From Actinomycetota bacterium (lineage in GTDB: Bacteria; Actinomycetota; Acidimicrobiia; Acidimicrobiales; Ilumatobacteraceae): a stretch of DNA of 64,000 nucleotides. Both the position numbers and the translations under genes were made by a program. The DNA lies in NCBI GenBank assembly GCA_005790505.1, contig SXUP01000042.1:1-64000 (forward strand), written 5' to 3'. This document shows, in pieces, positions 44,112 to 54,960 of this stretch (position 1 is its first letter; each line of letters begins with the position of its first letter). A model generated the notes under the pieces. That model worked only from the letters and a program-made list of their open reading frames with translations. It was not told the DNA's origin and did not search any database.

Positions 44112-45868
44112 ATGTCACAAAAAGAGACACTGACCGGAGCGGAAGCTCTCATTCGTTCGCTTGAAAAAGAGCAAGTGGGTGTGATGTTTGGTCTGCCAGG
44201 TGGTTGCATCTTGCCGGCCTATGACCCATTGCTCAAATCCAGTATTCGACACATCTTGGTGCGCCACGAACAGGGTGCTGGCCACATGGCAGAAGGATAC
44301 GCCCATGTCACGGGGCGACCAGGCGTTGCCATGGTCACAAGTGGACCAGCAGCAACAAACATGGTGACCCCACTATGCGATGCCTACATGGACTCAATTC
44401 CTTTGGTTGTTATCACGGGTCAGGTTCCAACGACTGCCATCGGCACCGACGCTTTTCAGGAATGCGACACAGTTGGAATCACTCGAAGCGTGACAAAACA
44501 CAACGAACTTGTTATGCGCGCAGAAGATATTCCGATGGCGATTCGTCAGGCCTTTCATGTTGCGACCACAGGTCGTCCTGGACCCGTGTTGATTGACCTT
44601 CCAAAAGATGTCTTGCAGAACTCAATGACATGGAACTGGCCAAGCGACGACGAAGTCGTTGATTCACTACCTGGCTATAAACCAATCACAAAAGGTCATC
44701 CAAGAATGATCAAAGAAGCCGCCAGATTAATTCTTGCCGCAGAACGCCCAATTTTGTACTTGGGTGGTGGTGTTCTCAAAGCTCGCGCAGCAGAAATCGT
44801 TCGTGAACTTGCTGAACTAACTCAAATTCCTGTTGTTACGACGCTGATGGCGCGCGGAGCCTTCCCCGATGATCATCCGTTGTGCTTGGGCATGCCTGGA
44901 ATGCACGGTAACGCAACGGCAGTCACGGCAATGCAAAAGAGTGACCTCCTGATCGCACTAGGTTCCCGCTTTGACGATCGTGTCACTGGCAAAGTCTCGG
45001 GCTTCGCCCAAGAAGCAAAGATTATTCATGTCGATATCGATCCCGCAGAACAAGGCAAAGTTCGTCGCCCTGATGTTCCTATCGTTGGAGACTGTCGTTT
45101 GGTTGTCAAAGAATTGGTCAAAGCAATCAAAGACCTTCTTGAAGGTGGAGACACACAAGCAGATGTTGGTCCGTGGCGCAGTCGGTTGAGTGGTTGGCGC
45201 GAGCAGTTTCCACTGGCCTATGACGCCATGGAGCCAGGTGGTGCGCTCAAACCCCAGTTCTGTCTTGAAAAACTTCGTGACGGTGCACCAGACGGAACGA
45301 TTGTTGCAAGTGGTGTCGGACAACATCAAATGTGGACCAGTCAGTATTGGAACTTTAACGAGCCATATACGTGGGTTAATTCCGGTGGACTCGGAACAAT
45401 GGGTTTTGCTGTTCCAGCAGCGATTGGTGCAAAAGTTGGCCGACCTGACCGAACGGTTTGGGCGGTGGACGGTGATGGTTGTTTTCAGATGACTGCGCAG
45501 GAATTAATCACGGCAACAACTGAGAACATCCCAGTCAAGATCGCAATTCTGAACAATTCTTTCTTGGGTATGGTTCGCCAGTGGCAAGAAATGTTTTACG
45601 GAGAGCGCTATAGCGAGGTCAATCTTGGTGGTGGCGTGCCCGACTACGTGAAGTGGGCCGAGGCAATGGGCTGTGTTGGTATTCGCGTTGAGGCTGAAGA
45701 AGAAGTTGAAAACGCCATTGACAAAGCCAACAGCATCAACGACCGATCAGTGGTTGTTGAGTTCTGCGTCGAACAAATGGAAAAAGTCTTTCCGATGGTT
45801 CCTGCTGGGGCCGGAAACGATGATTTGTTGATCCAGCCAAGCCAAAACAGCCTTCGAGAGTTTTTGCG

Positions 45869-45872
<4 letters not shown>
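44112..45872 (+). CDS. ilvB: Acetolactate synthase, large subunit
   Basis: A 586-aa thiamine diphosphate enzyme catalysing the first common step of Val, Leu and Ile synthesis. Landmarks are [14 protein letters not shown], the catalytic Glu in [14 protein letters not shown] (E53), [29 protein letters not shown], and the cofactor motif [37 protein letters not shown] precedes ATG 44112. It is the first structural gene of ilvBNC, downstream of a Val attenuator; overlaps ilvN by 4 bp. Its need for thiamine diphosphate links it to the thiamine uptake genes at the right end. Confidence 0.96.
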
Positions 45873-47454
<1,582 letters not shown>

Positions 47455-47510
47455 CCAGTATTTAAATTTTTCCCTGTTTAGGGTGACAACAAGAATGCGA
47501 TGGGGGTCGG

Positions 47511-49154
47511 ATGTCTTGGACAAAATCAATGCTTTCACTTGTGCTCGCAGGGTGCTTGTTGTCGGCATGTGGTTCTGTGTCATCACAAACGGACAATGCG
47601 GTACGCAATTCTGCCCGAGTTGCAGGAACGGCCTGTAAAAAACCAGGTCAGGTCACAAATTTGTCGAAACAAAAGGTGGTTTGTGCTGGAACGCGCGCGG
47701 GAAACATCTGGTATGCCGTGGCCAAAACGAAAGCAAAGCCACTGAAATGTAATCGACTTGGTGTAACACGCAAGAAATCAGGGGTGCTGTGGGTTTGTGC
47801 GACAAATCAAACCGCCAAAATATGGGTTGGCACATTGGCAATGTCGCCATCACCAAATGTCCCCACCCTCGTGGGTGTTCCTAGTCCAGTGGATTCAACA
47901 ACGGGGACAGTGCCTATTGACTCTGCGCCTCCTGAGACGCAGACAACAACTCCGCCAACAGACACGATTGTTGACGAATCAACCACCACGACAACGTCAG
48001 CTGCTACAACATCAACTTCTACAACAACAACACTGCCCCCCGTGGCTCCAACGGCTTCAGCTTTACAGGCATCGGCGTTGAGCGCAGGCGGCAATCACTC
48101 TTGTGCACTCGTTAGTGGCGGTGCGATCAATTGCTGGGGGGATAATACGAACGGTCAATTAGGCAATGGCACTTTTGTCACGAGCAATGTGCCTGTTCGG
48201 GTGATTGGCATTGATGGGGTAAATTTGCAGGCAACGGCGTTGAGCGCAGGCGATCAACATTCGTGCGCAATAATCACAGGTGGTGCAGTGCGGTGTTGGG
48301 GTCTCAATGTCGGTGGACAACTAGGCAATGCCACAAACACCAACAGCAATGTGCCAGTTGCGGTATCTGGTCTAGATGGTGTTGGGGCGGTGGCAACGGC
48401 GTTGAGCGCAGGTGCTGGGCACACATGTGCAGTGCTCAATAACGGCGCGATTATGTGTTGGGGCAGCAACGAAACGGCACAACTCGGAGACAACAGCACA
48501 TCCAACAGCAATGTGCCAGTTGCAACAAGTGTGATCAACGGGATCACGTTACGGGCAGTGCAGGTGAGTGCTGGATATTTGCACACCTGTGCGGTGCTGC
48601 AACTGGGTGCGTCGATGTGCTGGGGCGACAACGCATCAGGGCAACTTGGTATTGGCACCTCCACAGCCCAAGCCAATGCACCTGTGTCGGTAGTGAGCAC
48701 TGCAATGTCAACTCCAGTTGCCAGTATTAGTGCCGGATACTTGCACACATGTGCAGTGCTTGTGCTCGGTGCAGTGTGGTGCTGGGGCGAAAACAGAACA
48801 GGTCAATTAGGCATCAATAGTTCTGTCACTAAAAAAACTTCTCCGACAATGGTGGTGGGTCTTGACGGTACAAGTTTGTCGAGCACTGCGGTAACAAGTG
48901 CGACATCGCACACTTGTGGGCGTGTACAAAGTGGTGGTGGATTGCGTTGTTGGGGGTATAACTTTTATGGTGCGCTGGGTTCAGGCAATTATTCTGATGC
49001 ACGGTCGCCTGTTGTCGTGCTTTCTCTGGGTGGTGGTCAAGAATCAGGCGTAGTGATAGCCGCGGGTGGCACACATACCTGTGCCGTTTTAAGCGCTGGC
49101 GGTGTGCGGTGTTGGGGTAATAATGAATTTGGGCAATCGGGTCAAGGTGCTTAA
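47511..49154 (+). CDS. RCC1-repeat lipoprotein
   Basis: A 547-aa exported protein. The signal ends in the lipobox LLSAC (Cys about 20). Residues about 44-110 hold two short Cys-and-Trp modules (CKKPGQ...IWYA; CNRLGV...LWVCA), then a Pro-Thr-Ser linker. From about 185 there are seven RCC1-type repeats, each of the form SAGxxHTCAVLxxGAxxCWGxNxxGQLG and about 53 residues long, the last partial. Seven such blades suit a closed beta-propeller. Each repeat has two Cys, which could form disulfides outside the cell. SD GGGGG precedes ATG 47511. Binding partner unknown. Confidence 0.85.
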   Translation: MSWTKSMLSLVLAGCLLSACGSVSSQTDNAVRNSARVAGTACKKPGQVTNLSKQKVVCAGTRAGNIWYAVAKTKAKPLKCNRLGVTRKKSGVLWVCATNQTAKIWVGTLAMSPSPNVPTLVGVPSPVDSTTGTVPIDSAPPETQTTTPPTDTIVDESTTTTTSAATTSTSTTTTLPPVAPTASALQASALSAGGNHSCALVSGGAINCWGDNTNGQLGNGTFVTSNVPVRVIGIDGVNLQATALSAGDQHSCAIITGGAVRCWGLNVGGQLGNATNTNSNVPVAVSGLDGVGAVATALSAGAGHTCAVLNNGAIMCWGSNETAQLGDNSTSNSNVPVATSVINGITLRAVQVSAGYLHTCAVLQLGASMCWGDNASGQLGIGTSTAQANAPVSVVSTAMSTPVASISAGYLHTCAVLVLGAVWCWGENRTGQLGINSSVTKKTSPTMVVGLDGTSLSSTAVTSATSHTCGRVQSGGGLRCWGYNFYGALGSGNYSDARSPVVVLSLGGGQESGVVIAAGGTHTCAVLSAGGVRCWGNNEFGQSGQGA

Positions 49155-49175
49155 ACCCAGACTGGTATTGGGTTT
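49153..49175 (+). terminator. Possible terminator after the RCC1 gene
   Basis: AAACCCA and TGGGTTT form a 7-bp stem with a 9-nt loop directly after the stop, followed by T then AGAGATTTTT. The T tract is interrupted, so this is weak. Confidence 0.4.
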
Positions 49176-49220
49176 TAGAGATTTTTCTAAATCCGACCTA
49201 ATAAGTCAGGATTATCCCGA

Positions 49221-49226
49221 TAGGTT
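49221..49226 (+). promoter_or_regulatory. -10 box TAGGTT (leaderless metY)
   Basis: TAGGTT followed by 6 nt and ATG 49233, no SD. Confidence 0.5.
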
Positions 49227-49232
49227 GCCCCA

Positions 49233-50546
49233 ATGACAGAAAACAAATGGGGTTTTGAAACCCGCCAAATTCATGCAGGCCAAGAGTCCGATCCCACCAC
49301 GGGCTCTCGAGCACTTCCGATCTATCAGACAACGAGCTATCAGTTCCGCGACGCTACTCACGCTCAGAACTTATTTGCACTTGCCGAAATTGGAAACATT
49401 TACACCCGCATCATGAACCCCACACAGGGAGTTCTTGAAGCTCGCTTGTCATCCCTTGAAGGTGGGACTGCAACTGCAGTTGGTCTCCCTGGTGCGTTGG
49501 TTGTAGCAAGCGGACAGAGTGCCGAGACACTTGCCATTTTGACCTTGGCAGAAGCAGGAAGTCACATCGTTGCATCACCATCTTTGTATGGCGGCACATA
49601 CAACTTGTTGCACTACACACTGCCAAAAATGGGAATTGAAGTGACGTTTGTCAACGATCCACACAATCTTGAAGACTGGAAAAGTGCGGTGCGTCCAAAC
49701 ACAAAGGCTTTCTATGGTGAAGTTTTAGCCAACCCCAAAAATGACATATTTGACATTGAGGGTGTCTCAAAAGTTGCCAAAGCAGTTGGTGTTCCTTTGA
49801 TCATTGACAATACCGTTCCAACTCCTTACGGAATTCGCCCCATTGAATGGGGCGCCGATATTGTCGTGCACTCACTCACCAAGTTCATTGCCGGTCATGG
49901 CACCTCAATCGGTGGAGCAATAATTGATGGTGGCAAGTTTGACTTTGGCGCAAGTGGTCGCTTCCCGAACATGACAGAACCAGATCCTAGTTATCACGGT
50001 CTTGCGTATTGGCCCGCCCTCGGTGCTGGCAGTTACATCATCAAGGCTCGCGTGCAGATGTTGCGAGATCTTGGAATGGCAATAAGTCCATTTAATGCAT
50101 GGCAGATCCTGCAAGGTCTTGAAACATTGTCGCTGCGCATGGATCGCCATTGGAGCAATACCGAAAAAGTTGTTGCCTACTTGCAAAAGCAAAGTGCCGT
50201 TGAAAGTATCAACTACGCGGGGTTGCCAAGCAGCCCTTGGCATGAGCGAGGCAAGAAGTATTTCGCTGGCAAGGGTTTTGGCTCAGTTATCGCTTTTGTT
50301 GTCAAGGGCGGACTCAGCGATGGACAAAAATTCGTTGAAGCACTTAAATTGCACAGCCATGTTGCCAATATCGGCGATGTACGCAGTTTGGTGATCCAGC
50401 CTGCAAGCACAACCCACAGTCAACTCTCCCCCGAAGAACAAGCGTCATCGGGCGTGGTTCCAGGTTTAGTTCGCCTGTCTGTTGGTCTTGAAAATATTGA
50501 AGATATTTTGGCCGACCTAGATTTGGGCTTCAGCGCAATTAACTAG
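49233..50546 (+). CDS. metY: O-acetylhomoserine sulfhydrylase
   Basis: A 437-aa PLP enzyme of the Cys/Met metabolism family, forming homocysteine (or methionine) from O-acetylhomoserine and sulfide or methanethiol. Visible: FETRQIHAGQESDPTTGSRALPIYQTTSYQF, YTRIMNPTQGVLEARLSSLEGG, ASPSLYGGTYNLLHYTL, and the PLP Lys in VVHSLTKFIAGHG (K217). The length, above the 380-400 of cystathionine synthases, and the conserved insertions fit MetY. Its final CTAG is shared with the stop of the convergent PAC2 gene. Confidence 0.93.
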   Translation: MTENKWGFETRQIHAGQESDPTTGSRALPIYQTTSYQFRDATHAQNLFALAEIGNIYTRIMNPTQGVLEARLSSLEGGTATAVGLPGALVVASGQSAETLAILTLAEAGSHIVASPSLYGGTYNLLHYTLPKMGIEVTFVNDPHNLEDWKSAVRPNTKAFYGEVLANPKNDIFDIEGVSKVAKAVGVPLIIDNTVPTPYGIRPIEWGADIVVHSLTKFIAGHGTSIGGAIIDGGKFDFGASGRFPNMTEPDPSYHGLAYWPALGAGSYIIKARVQMLRDLGMAISPFNAWQILQGLETLSLRMDRHWSNTEKVVAYLQKQSAVESINYAGLPSSPWHERGKKYFAGKGFGSVIAFVVKGGLSDGQKFVEALKLHSHVANIGDVRSLVIQPASTTHSQLSPEEQASSGVVPGLVRLSVGLENIEDILADLDLGFSAIN

Positions 50547-51436
50547 TCCACCGAACCAGCGTTGCCAGGGTCTTGGTCGCGCAGGAATTCTTCTAGTTCG
50601 GCAGCCAGGTCTTCGCCAGTAGCGATGGTGTCTTGCAGAATCTGATCGTGGTTTGCCTCAAGCATCGTCACATAATTTGTTGCCTGTGCATCGCCAACGA
50701 CCGCTTCGTTGTGCAGTTCTTGCCAGCGATTGATTTCTTCAATCAAATTTATGTGATCGGTAGGGATTCCCAAAACATGTTGGAGGTGTTGCAATAGTGC
50801 TGCTGCACTTTTGGGATGTTGCGCGGCCATCAAGTAGTGCGGAACTCCCACGCGCAAACTCACGCTTGGAATTTTGGATCTATCTAGTGCTTCAAGCAGT
50901 ACTCCCGCCATCCCTGTAGGTCCTTGATACTGGGGTTTGCTGAGGGCAAGTCGTTGGGCGAGATCACTGTTGGTGGTGCTACCCACAACAAACGGAACAC
51001 GCGTGTGGGGCACTTGTTCGGCCGCGGCACCGAGACTGACAACAAGATTGCAACCCAGTCCTTGACACACGCTTACAATGCATTCTGCAAATGTTGACCA
51101 AGCAAAGTGGGGCTCAGAACCGTTGAGCACGATCAGATCTCGGGCACCTTCTGGATAACGAATAATCAAGAACTCATTTTCTGGCCAGCGAATACAACGT
51201 TCGCCGTCTTCGTCCAGATAAACCTCAGGGCGTTCTTGAGTGAAGTTGAAAAACGGATCAGGATCGATACCTGCAACCGTGATGACATCGCGCTCTTTGA
51301 TCATCCAGTCAAGTGCTGATGTGGCAACGCCCCCAATATCAAATAGTCCCCGCAACGCCACCAACAACACGGGATTGCGCAAAGGGGCAATGTCATCCCA
51401 AAAAGTGTCAAGAACTTCGTCGACATCAAAACTCAT
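50543..51436 (-). CDS. PAC2-family protein
   Basis: A 297-aa protein related to proteasome assembly chaperone 2. Visible: NPVLLVALRGLFDIGGVATSALDWM, the strand-turn LIVLNGSEPHFAWSTFAE, LVVSLGAAAEQVPHTR, GPTGMAGVLLEALDRSKIPSVSLRVGVPHYLMAAQHPKSAAALLQHL, and an acidic tail. PAC2 proteins occur widely in actinobacteria, including those with proteasomes, but their role there is not established. It lies 11 bp after serC on the same strand and may be cotranscribed. No proteasome gene is in the window. Confidence 0.87.
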   Translation of the reverse strand: MSFDVDEVLDTFWDDIAPLRNPVLLVALRGLFDIGGVATSALDWMIKERDVITVAGIDPDPFFNFTQERPEVYLDEDGERCIRWPENEFLIIRYPEGARDLIVLNGSEPHFAWSTFAECIVSVCQGLGCNLVVSLGAAAEQVPHTRVPFVVGSTTNSDLAQRLALSKPQYQGPTGMAGVLLEALDRSKIPSVSLRVGVPHYLMAAQHPKSAAALLQHLQHVLGIPTDHINLIEEINRWQELHNEAVVGDAQATNYVTMLEANHDQILQDTIATGEDLAAELEEFLRDQDPGNAGSVD

Positions 51437-51444
51437 CGTTTGTA

Positions 51445-51450
51445 AGGCTA
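51445..51450 (-). promoter_or_regulatory. Possible -10 box TAGCCT overlapping the serC stop
   Basis: On the minus strand the TAG stop of serC (51450-51448) starts a TAGCCT hexamer 8 nt before the PAC2 ATG at 51436. Confidence 0.3.
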
Positions 51451-52575
51451 CGCAGTGAGATGCTCGACAACTACATCAATGCAACGCGTTAATTGCTCAA
51501 CGTCAGCCGGGTCGACGGCTGGAAACATGCCCACACGCAACTGATTGCGGCCAAGTTTGCGGTAGCTATCAGTGTCAACCACGCCATTACTGCGCAAAAC
51601 AGCGGACACTTGATTGGCGTCAACCCCTTCAAGGTCAATGGTGCCGACAACATTTGAGCGCTGTTCTGGATCGCTGACAAATGGCGTCGCCCACTTGCGA
51701 GATTGGGCCCAGTCGTACAGGATCCCAGCAGACTGGGAACTGCGGCCTGCAGCCCAAGCAAGACCTCCATTATTGAGCATCCATTGCACTTGTTCGTCAA
51801 GCATGATCAGTGTTGCAAGTGCCGGAGTGTTGTAAGTCTGATTGGCGACACTGTTGTCAAGAGCGATGCAGATGTCAAGAGACGCTGGTATCCAGCGATT
51901 TGTCGCTTTGATCTGACGAATACGCTCGATCGCCGCCGGGGAACATGCCGCCAACCACAAGCCACCGTCTGATGAAAAACTTTTTTGCGGCGCAAAATAA
52001 TAAACATCAACCTCTGCAGGACTCCAGAGAAGTCCCCCAGCAGCAGATGTTGCATCAACAACAACAAGACCGTCGGCTCGGGGACGAGTAGGTTTCATTG
52101 CGACACCGGTCGATGTTTCATTGTGTGTGAGCGCATAGACGTCACAACTCTCGTCTGGCACTGCAGTTGGATGAGAGCCAGGCTCAGAAGAAATCACAAC
52201 AGGGTTCTCAAGGTGTGGCGCCGCCAGGGTCGCTTCGGCGAACTTGGATGAAAACTCACCAAAAACCAAATGTTGACTGCGTTGCTTCACGAGTCCAAAC
52301 ATTGCGACATCCCAAAACACCGTCGAGCCACCGTTACCCAACACGATCTGCCAACCGTCAGGAAGAGAGAACAATTGCCCCAGTCCTGCGCGCACTGAGC
52401 CAACGATGCTTTTAATTGGAGCCTGTCGGTGGGAAGTACCCATCACGGTGCGACCGCGCTGCTGAATTGCCTCGATTTGTTCGGGGCGCACCTTGGAGGG
52501 CCCGCATCCAAATCGGCCATCATGGGGAAGAAGTTCAGCGGGAATCTTGAATGTATTGGGAGGTTTTTGGTTCAC
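51448..52575 (-). CDS. serC: Phosphoserine aminotransferase
   Basis: A 375-aa PLP enzyme making phosphoserine from phosphohydroxypyruvate. It begins [36 protein letters not shown], as in the actinobacterial/mycobacterial SerC type, with [50 protein letters not shown] and the PLP Lys in [15 protein letters not shown] 52575 fits this N-terminus; the frame extends to 52611 across the divergent aminotransferase start. With ThrH-type phosphatase at 10098 it covers the last steps of serine synthesis. Confidence 0.92.
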   Translation of the reverse strand: MNQKPPNTFKIPAELLPHDGRFGCGPSKVRPEQIEAIQQRGRTVMGTSHRQAPIKSIVGSVRAGLGQLFSLPDGWQIVLGNGGSTVFWDVAMFGLVKQRSQHLVFGEFSSKFAEATLAAPHLENPVVISSEPGSHPTAVPDESCDVYALTHNETSTGVAMKPTRPRADGLVVVDATSAAGGLLWSPAEVDVYYFAPQKSFSSDGGLWLAACSPAAIERIRQIKATNRWIPASLDICIALDNSVANQTYNTPALATLIMLDEQVQWMLNNGGLAWAAGRSSQSAGILYDWAQSRKWATPFVSDPEQRSNVVGTIDLEGVDANQVSAVLRSNGVVDTDSYRKLGRNQLRVGMFPAVDPADVEQLTRCIDVVVEHLTA

Positions 52576-52584
52576 TGTGTAAGC

Positions 52585-53799
52585 ATGGCATCTGTGACTA
52601 CTCAAACCCAACGCGTATCAGCACGACTAGCAGCAATTGCCGAATCGGCGACACTGGCAGTAGATGCCAAGGCCAAGGCAATGAAAGCGCAAGGTCTCAA
52701 TGTGATTGGTTTTGGTGCAGGAGAACCTGATTTTCCGACACCTGAGCACATTGTGGAGGCCGCCGCGATGGCGTGTCGTGATGTCAAGTATCACAGGTAC
52801 ACACCAGCCGCAGGTCTGCCAGAATTACGACAAGCAATCGCCGACAAAACCCTGCGGGATAGTTCGTTTTCGTGCTCAGCCGACCAGGTGCTGGTGACAA
52901 ACGGCGGAAAGCACGCCGTGTTTACAGCGTTTGCTGCGTTGTGTGATTCAGGTGACGAAGTCATCTGTCCTGCTCCGTTTTGGACCACATATCCAGAAGC
53001 CATCATCCTGGCGGGTGGTGTTCCGATTATCATTGACACGACAGAAGAAACAGACTTTCGTGTGACCGTCGAACAACTTGAAAAAGCACGGACTCCACGC
53101 ACCAAAGTGCTGTTATTTGTTTCGCCTGACAATCCGAGCGGTGCTGTTTATTCGCCGGCAGAAGTCACCGCCATCGGGGAGTGGGCAGTCAAAAATCGCA
53201 TCTGGGTGATTACGGACGAGATCTATGAGCATCTGACCTATGGACATCATCAATTTACTTCGATGCCGACACTGGTGCCAGAGATTGTTGATCAGTGTGT
53301 CATCGTCAACGGTGTCGCCAAGACATATGCAATGACAGGTTGGCGGGTCGGCTGGATGATTGGTCCAAAAGATGTCATCAAAGCGAGCACAAACTTTCAG
53401 TCACACGCCACATCGAATGTGGGAAATGTGGCACAAGTTGCAGCACTTGCCGCAGTGAGTGGAGATTTGGCAGCAGTCGCCATGATGCGAACAGCATTTG
53501 AGCGCCGTGGCAAATTAATGCATCAAATGCTGAGCGCGATGCCTGGAGTGACATGCATGCAACCCCAAGGGGCGTTTTACTGCTTCCCCAATTTTTCAGG
53601 ATTACTCGGGGTCGACATTGGTGGCCATACATCGCACAACACGATGGAACTGGCAGACTTTTTGCTGACCGAAATTCAGATCGCGTGTGTCCCGGGTGAG
53701 GCTTTTGGGTTGCCAGGGTATGCGAGGTTCTCTTTTGCATTGGGAGATGGCGAACTTGCCGATGGCATGGAGCGACTGTCAAAACTTCTAAATCGTTAG
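52585..53799 (+). CDS. aspC: Aspartate aminotransferase, class I
   Basis: A 404-aa aminotransferase of subgroup I-gamma-like type. Landmarks are [98 protein letters not shown], and PLP Lys in [17 protein letters not shown]. It interconverts aspartate and oxaloacetate with glutamate; related enzymes also use prephenate. The frame extends upstream to 52429, but ATG 52585 gives the family start and lies only 9 bp from the divergent serC start. Confidence 0.88.
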   Translation: MASVTTQTQRVSARLAAIAESATLAVDAKAKAMKAQGLNVIGFGAGEPDFPTPEHIVEAAAMACRDVKYHRYTPAAGLPELRQAIADKTLRDSSFSCSADQVLVTNGGKHAVFTAFAALCDSGDEVICPAPFWTTYPEAIILAGGVPIIIDTTEETDFRVTVEQLEKARTPRTKVLLFVSPDNPSGAVYSPAEVTAIGEWAVKNRIWVITDEIYEHLTYGHHQFTSMPTLVPEIVDQCVIVNGVAKTYAMTGWRVGWMIGPKDVIKASTNFQSHATSNVGNVAQVAALAAVSGDLAAVAMMRTAFERRGKLMHQMLSAMPGVTCMQPQGAFYCFPNFSGLLGVDIGGHTSHNTMELADFLLTEIQIACVPGEAFGLPGYARFSFALGDGELADGMERLSKLLNR

Positions 53800-53831
53800 C
53801 ACTTCTGCTATCCTGACATTTACCAAGGCAA

Positions 53832-53837
53832 TAGTCT
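53832..53837 (+). promoter_or_regulatory. -10 box TAGTCT of the cobalamin riboswitch transcript
   Basis: TAGTCT would place the transcription start near 53844, at the first stem of the riboswitch. Confidence 0.45.
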
Positions 53838-53841
53838 TGGG

Positions 53842-53948
53842 GCATAAAAAACAGCGAAGTCCGGTTCAACTCCGGCACTGTCCCGCAACGGTGAAGCTCC
53901 TTCGGATTAATTATCCGCAGCAGACAAGTCCGGTCGCCTGATTTATGC
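53842..53948 (+). promoter_or_regulatory. Cobalamin (AdoCbl-type) riboswitch
   Basis: The closing stem GCATAAA (53842-53848) pairs with TTTATGC (53942-53948). Inside are AGTCCGG...CCGGCACTG, the CCCGCAACGG core at 53882-53891, GTGAAGCTCC, and CAGACAAGTCCGGTCGCCTG near the 3' side, the usual conserved parts of the B12 element. It precedes a BtuFCD-type operon. Confidence 0.9.
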
Positions 53949-54016
53949 GCGTTTACCAACCCTCGAAGGAAGGGCGGTCCGCGGTGGAAGGCGTTGCCTT
54001 TTGTCTAGTCCCACTC

Positions 54017-54046
54017 TTCTTTCTCCAAGTTCCCTCGGAGGAAGAA
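54017..54046 (+). promoter_or_regulatory. SD-sequestering hairpin of btuF
   Basis: TTCTTTCTCC (54017-54026) pairs with GGAGGAAGAA (54037-54046) over a 10-nt loop, with one G-U pair. The 3' arm is the ribosome-binding site of the gene starting at 54050. It is a likely expression platform for translational control by the riboswitch. Confidence 0.65.
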
Positions 54047-54049
54047 AAA

Positions 54050-54955
54050 ATGAAAAATCAATTACGTACCTCGGTACGAGTTTGCGCAGCGGCACTTTCG
54101 GTCGCTTTAATATCCCTAATTACGGCGTGCGGATCGTCAAGTTCGTCTGACATCACAGTTGCAACCGAGACGACAGTCGCAGTAGCCGTGCCACAGCGCA
54201 TCGTGAGCCTGTCTGCAACCGCAACAGAAATGCTGTATGCGATTGGTGCGGGCCCACAAGTAGTTGCGGTTGATGAATACAGCAATTATCCAGCAGAGGC
54301 CGCGGAACTCGGCACAAAGCTCAATGCGTTTGAACCCAACGTTGAAGCGATTGCCGCCTACACACCTGATCTGGTGATTATTTCTAACGATATGGCATCA
54401 GTCACGGAAAGGTTGGCGGCTTTGAATATCAAGGTTTGGGTGGGTGCGGCTGCAGCATCGATAGAAGATGCTTATAAGCAAATAACTGAACTTGGAGATG
54501 TCACGGGTCATGTTGATGAGGCGACGCAGGTGGTAAAAACGATGAAAGACGGCATCAGCGCTGCTCTTGATGGAGTCAAAGCACCAACTGGCACATCGTA
54601 TTTTTATGAACTTGACAACACTTATTACACGGTGACATCAAATACATTCGTGGGAGGCTTGATTTCAGGTCTTGGACTCACGAATATTGCCGATGGTGTT
54701 GAAGCTGGAAACGACTACCCACAACTAAATGCCGAGGCGTTGATAAAAGCCAACCCAAGCGTAATTTTCTTGGCTGATACCAAGTGCTGTGCTCAAAGTG
54801 CTGCAACAGTCGCTGCCCGTCCCGGCTGGGCGGCAATTTCGGCAGTCACAAATAATGCTGTTATCGAACTAGATGACGATATTTCCTCGCGATGGGGACC
54901 AAGACTTGTGAATTTGGTCGAACAAATTAGTGCCGCGATAAAAGCACTTAAATAA
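54050..54955 (+). CDS. btuF: ABC transporter substrate-binding lipoprotein, cobalamin/BtuF type
   Basis: A 301-aa lipoprotein: signal ending in the lipobox LITAC, a Ser-rich spacer, and a class III binding-protein fold. Landmarks are QRIVSLSATATEMLYAIGAGPQVVAVDEYSNYP, FEPNVEAIAAYTPDLVIIS, and RPGWAAISAVTNNAVIELDDDISSRWGPRLVNLVEQI. These match the BtuF/FecB family. B12 as ligand is inferred from the upstream cobalamin riboswitch. ATG 54050 follows GGAGGAA; the longer in-frame start inside the riboswitch region is not credible. Confidence 0.87.
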   Translation: MKNQLRTSVRVCAAALSVALISLITACGSSSSSDITVATETTVAVAVPQRIVSLSATATEMLYAIGAGPQVVAVDEYSNYPAEAAELGTKLNAFEPNVEAIAAYTPDLVIISNDMASVTERLAALNIKVWVGAAAASIEDAYKQITELGDVTGHVDEATQVVKTMKDGISAALDGVKAPTGTSYFYELDNTYYTVTSNTFVGGLISGLGLTNIADGVEAGNDYPQLNAEALIKANPSVIFLADTKCCAQSAATVAARPGWAAISAVTNNAVIELDDDISSRWGPRLVNLVEQISAAIKALK

Positions 54956-54960
54956 ATAAA

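Noticed and set aside
47500-47745. 81-codon frame beginning just before the RCC1 lipoprotein
   Set aside because: Overlaps the signal peptide and N-terminus of the lipoprotein in another frame and shows no protein-like features.
48254-48748. 164-codon open frame on the minus strand opposite the RCC1 repeats
   Set aside because: It mirrors the repeat periodicity of the plus-strand gene, has no SD or -10 box, and resembles no family; an antisense shadow.
53945-54049. Upstream extension of the btuF gene to 53945
   Set aside because: It would begin inside the riboswitch and add 35 residues before a proper signal peptide; ATG 54050 has a strong SD.
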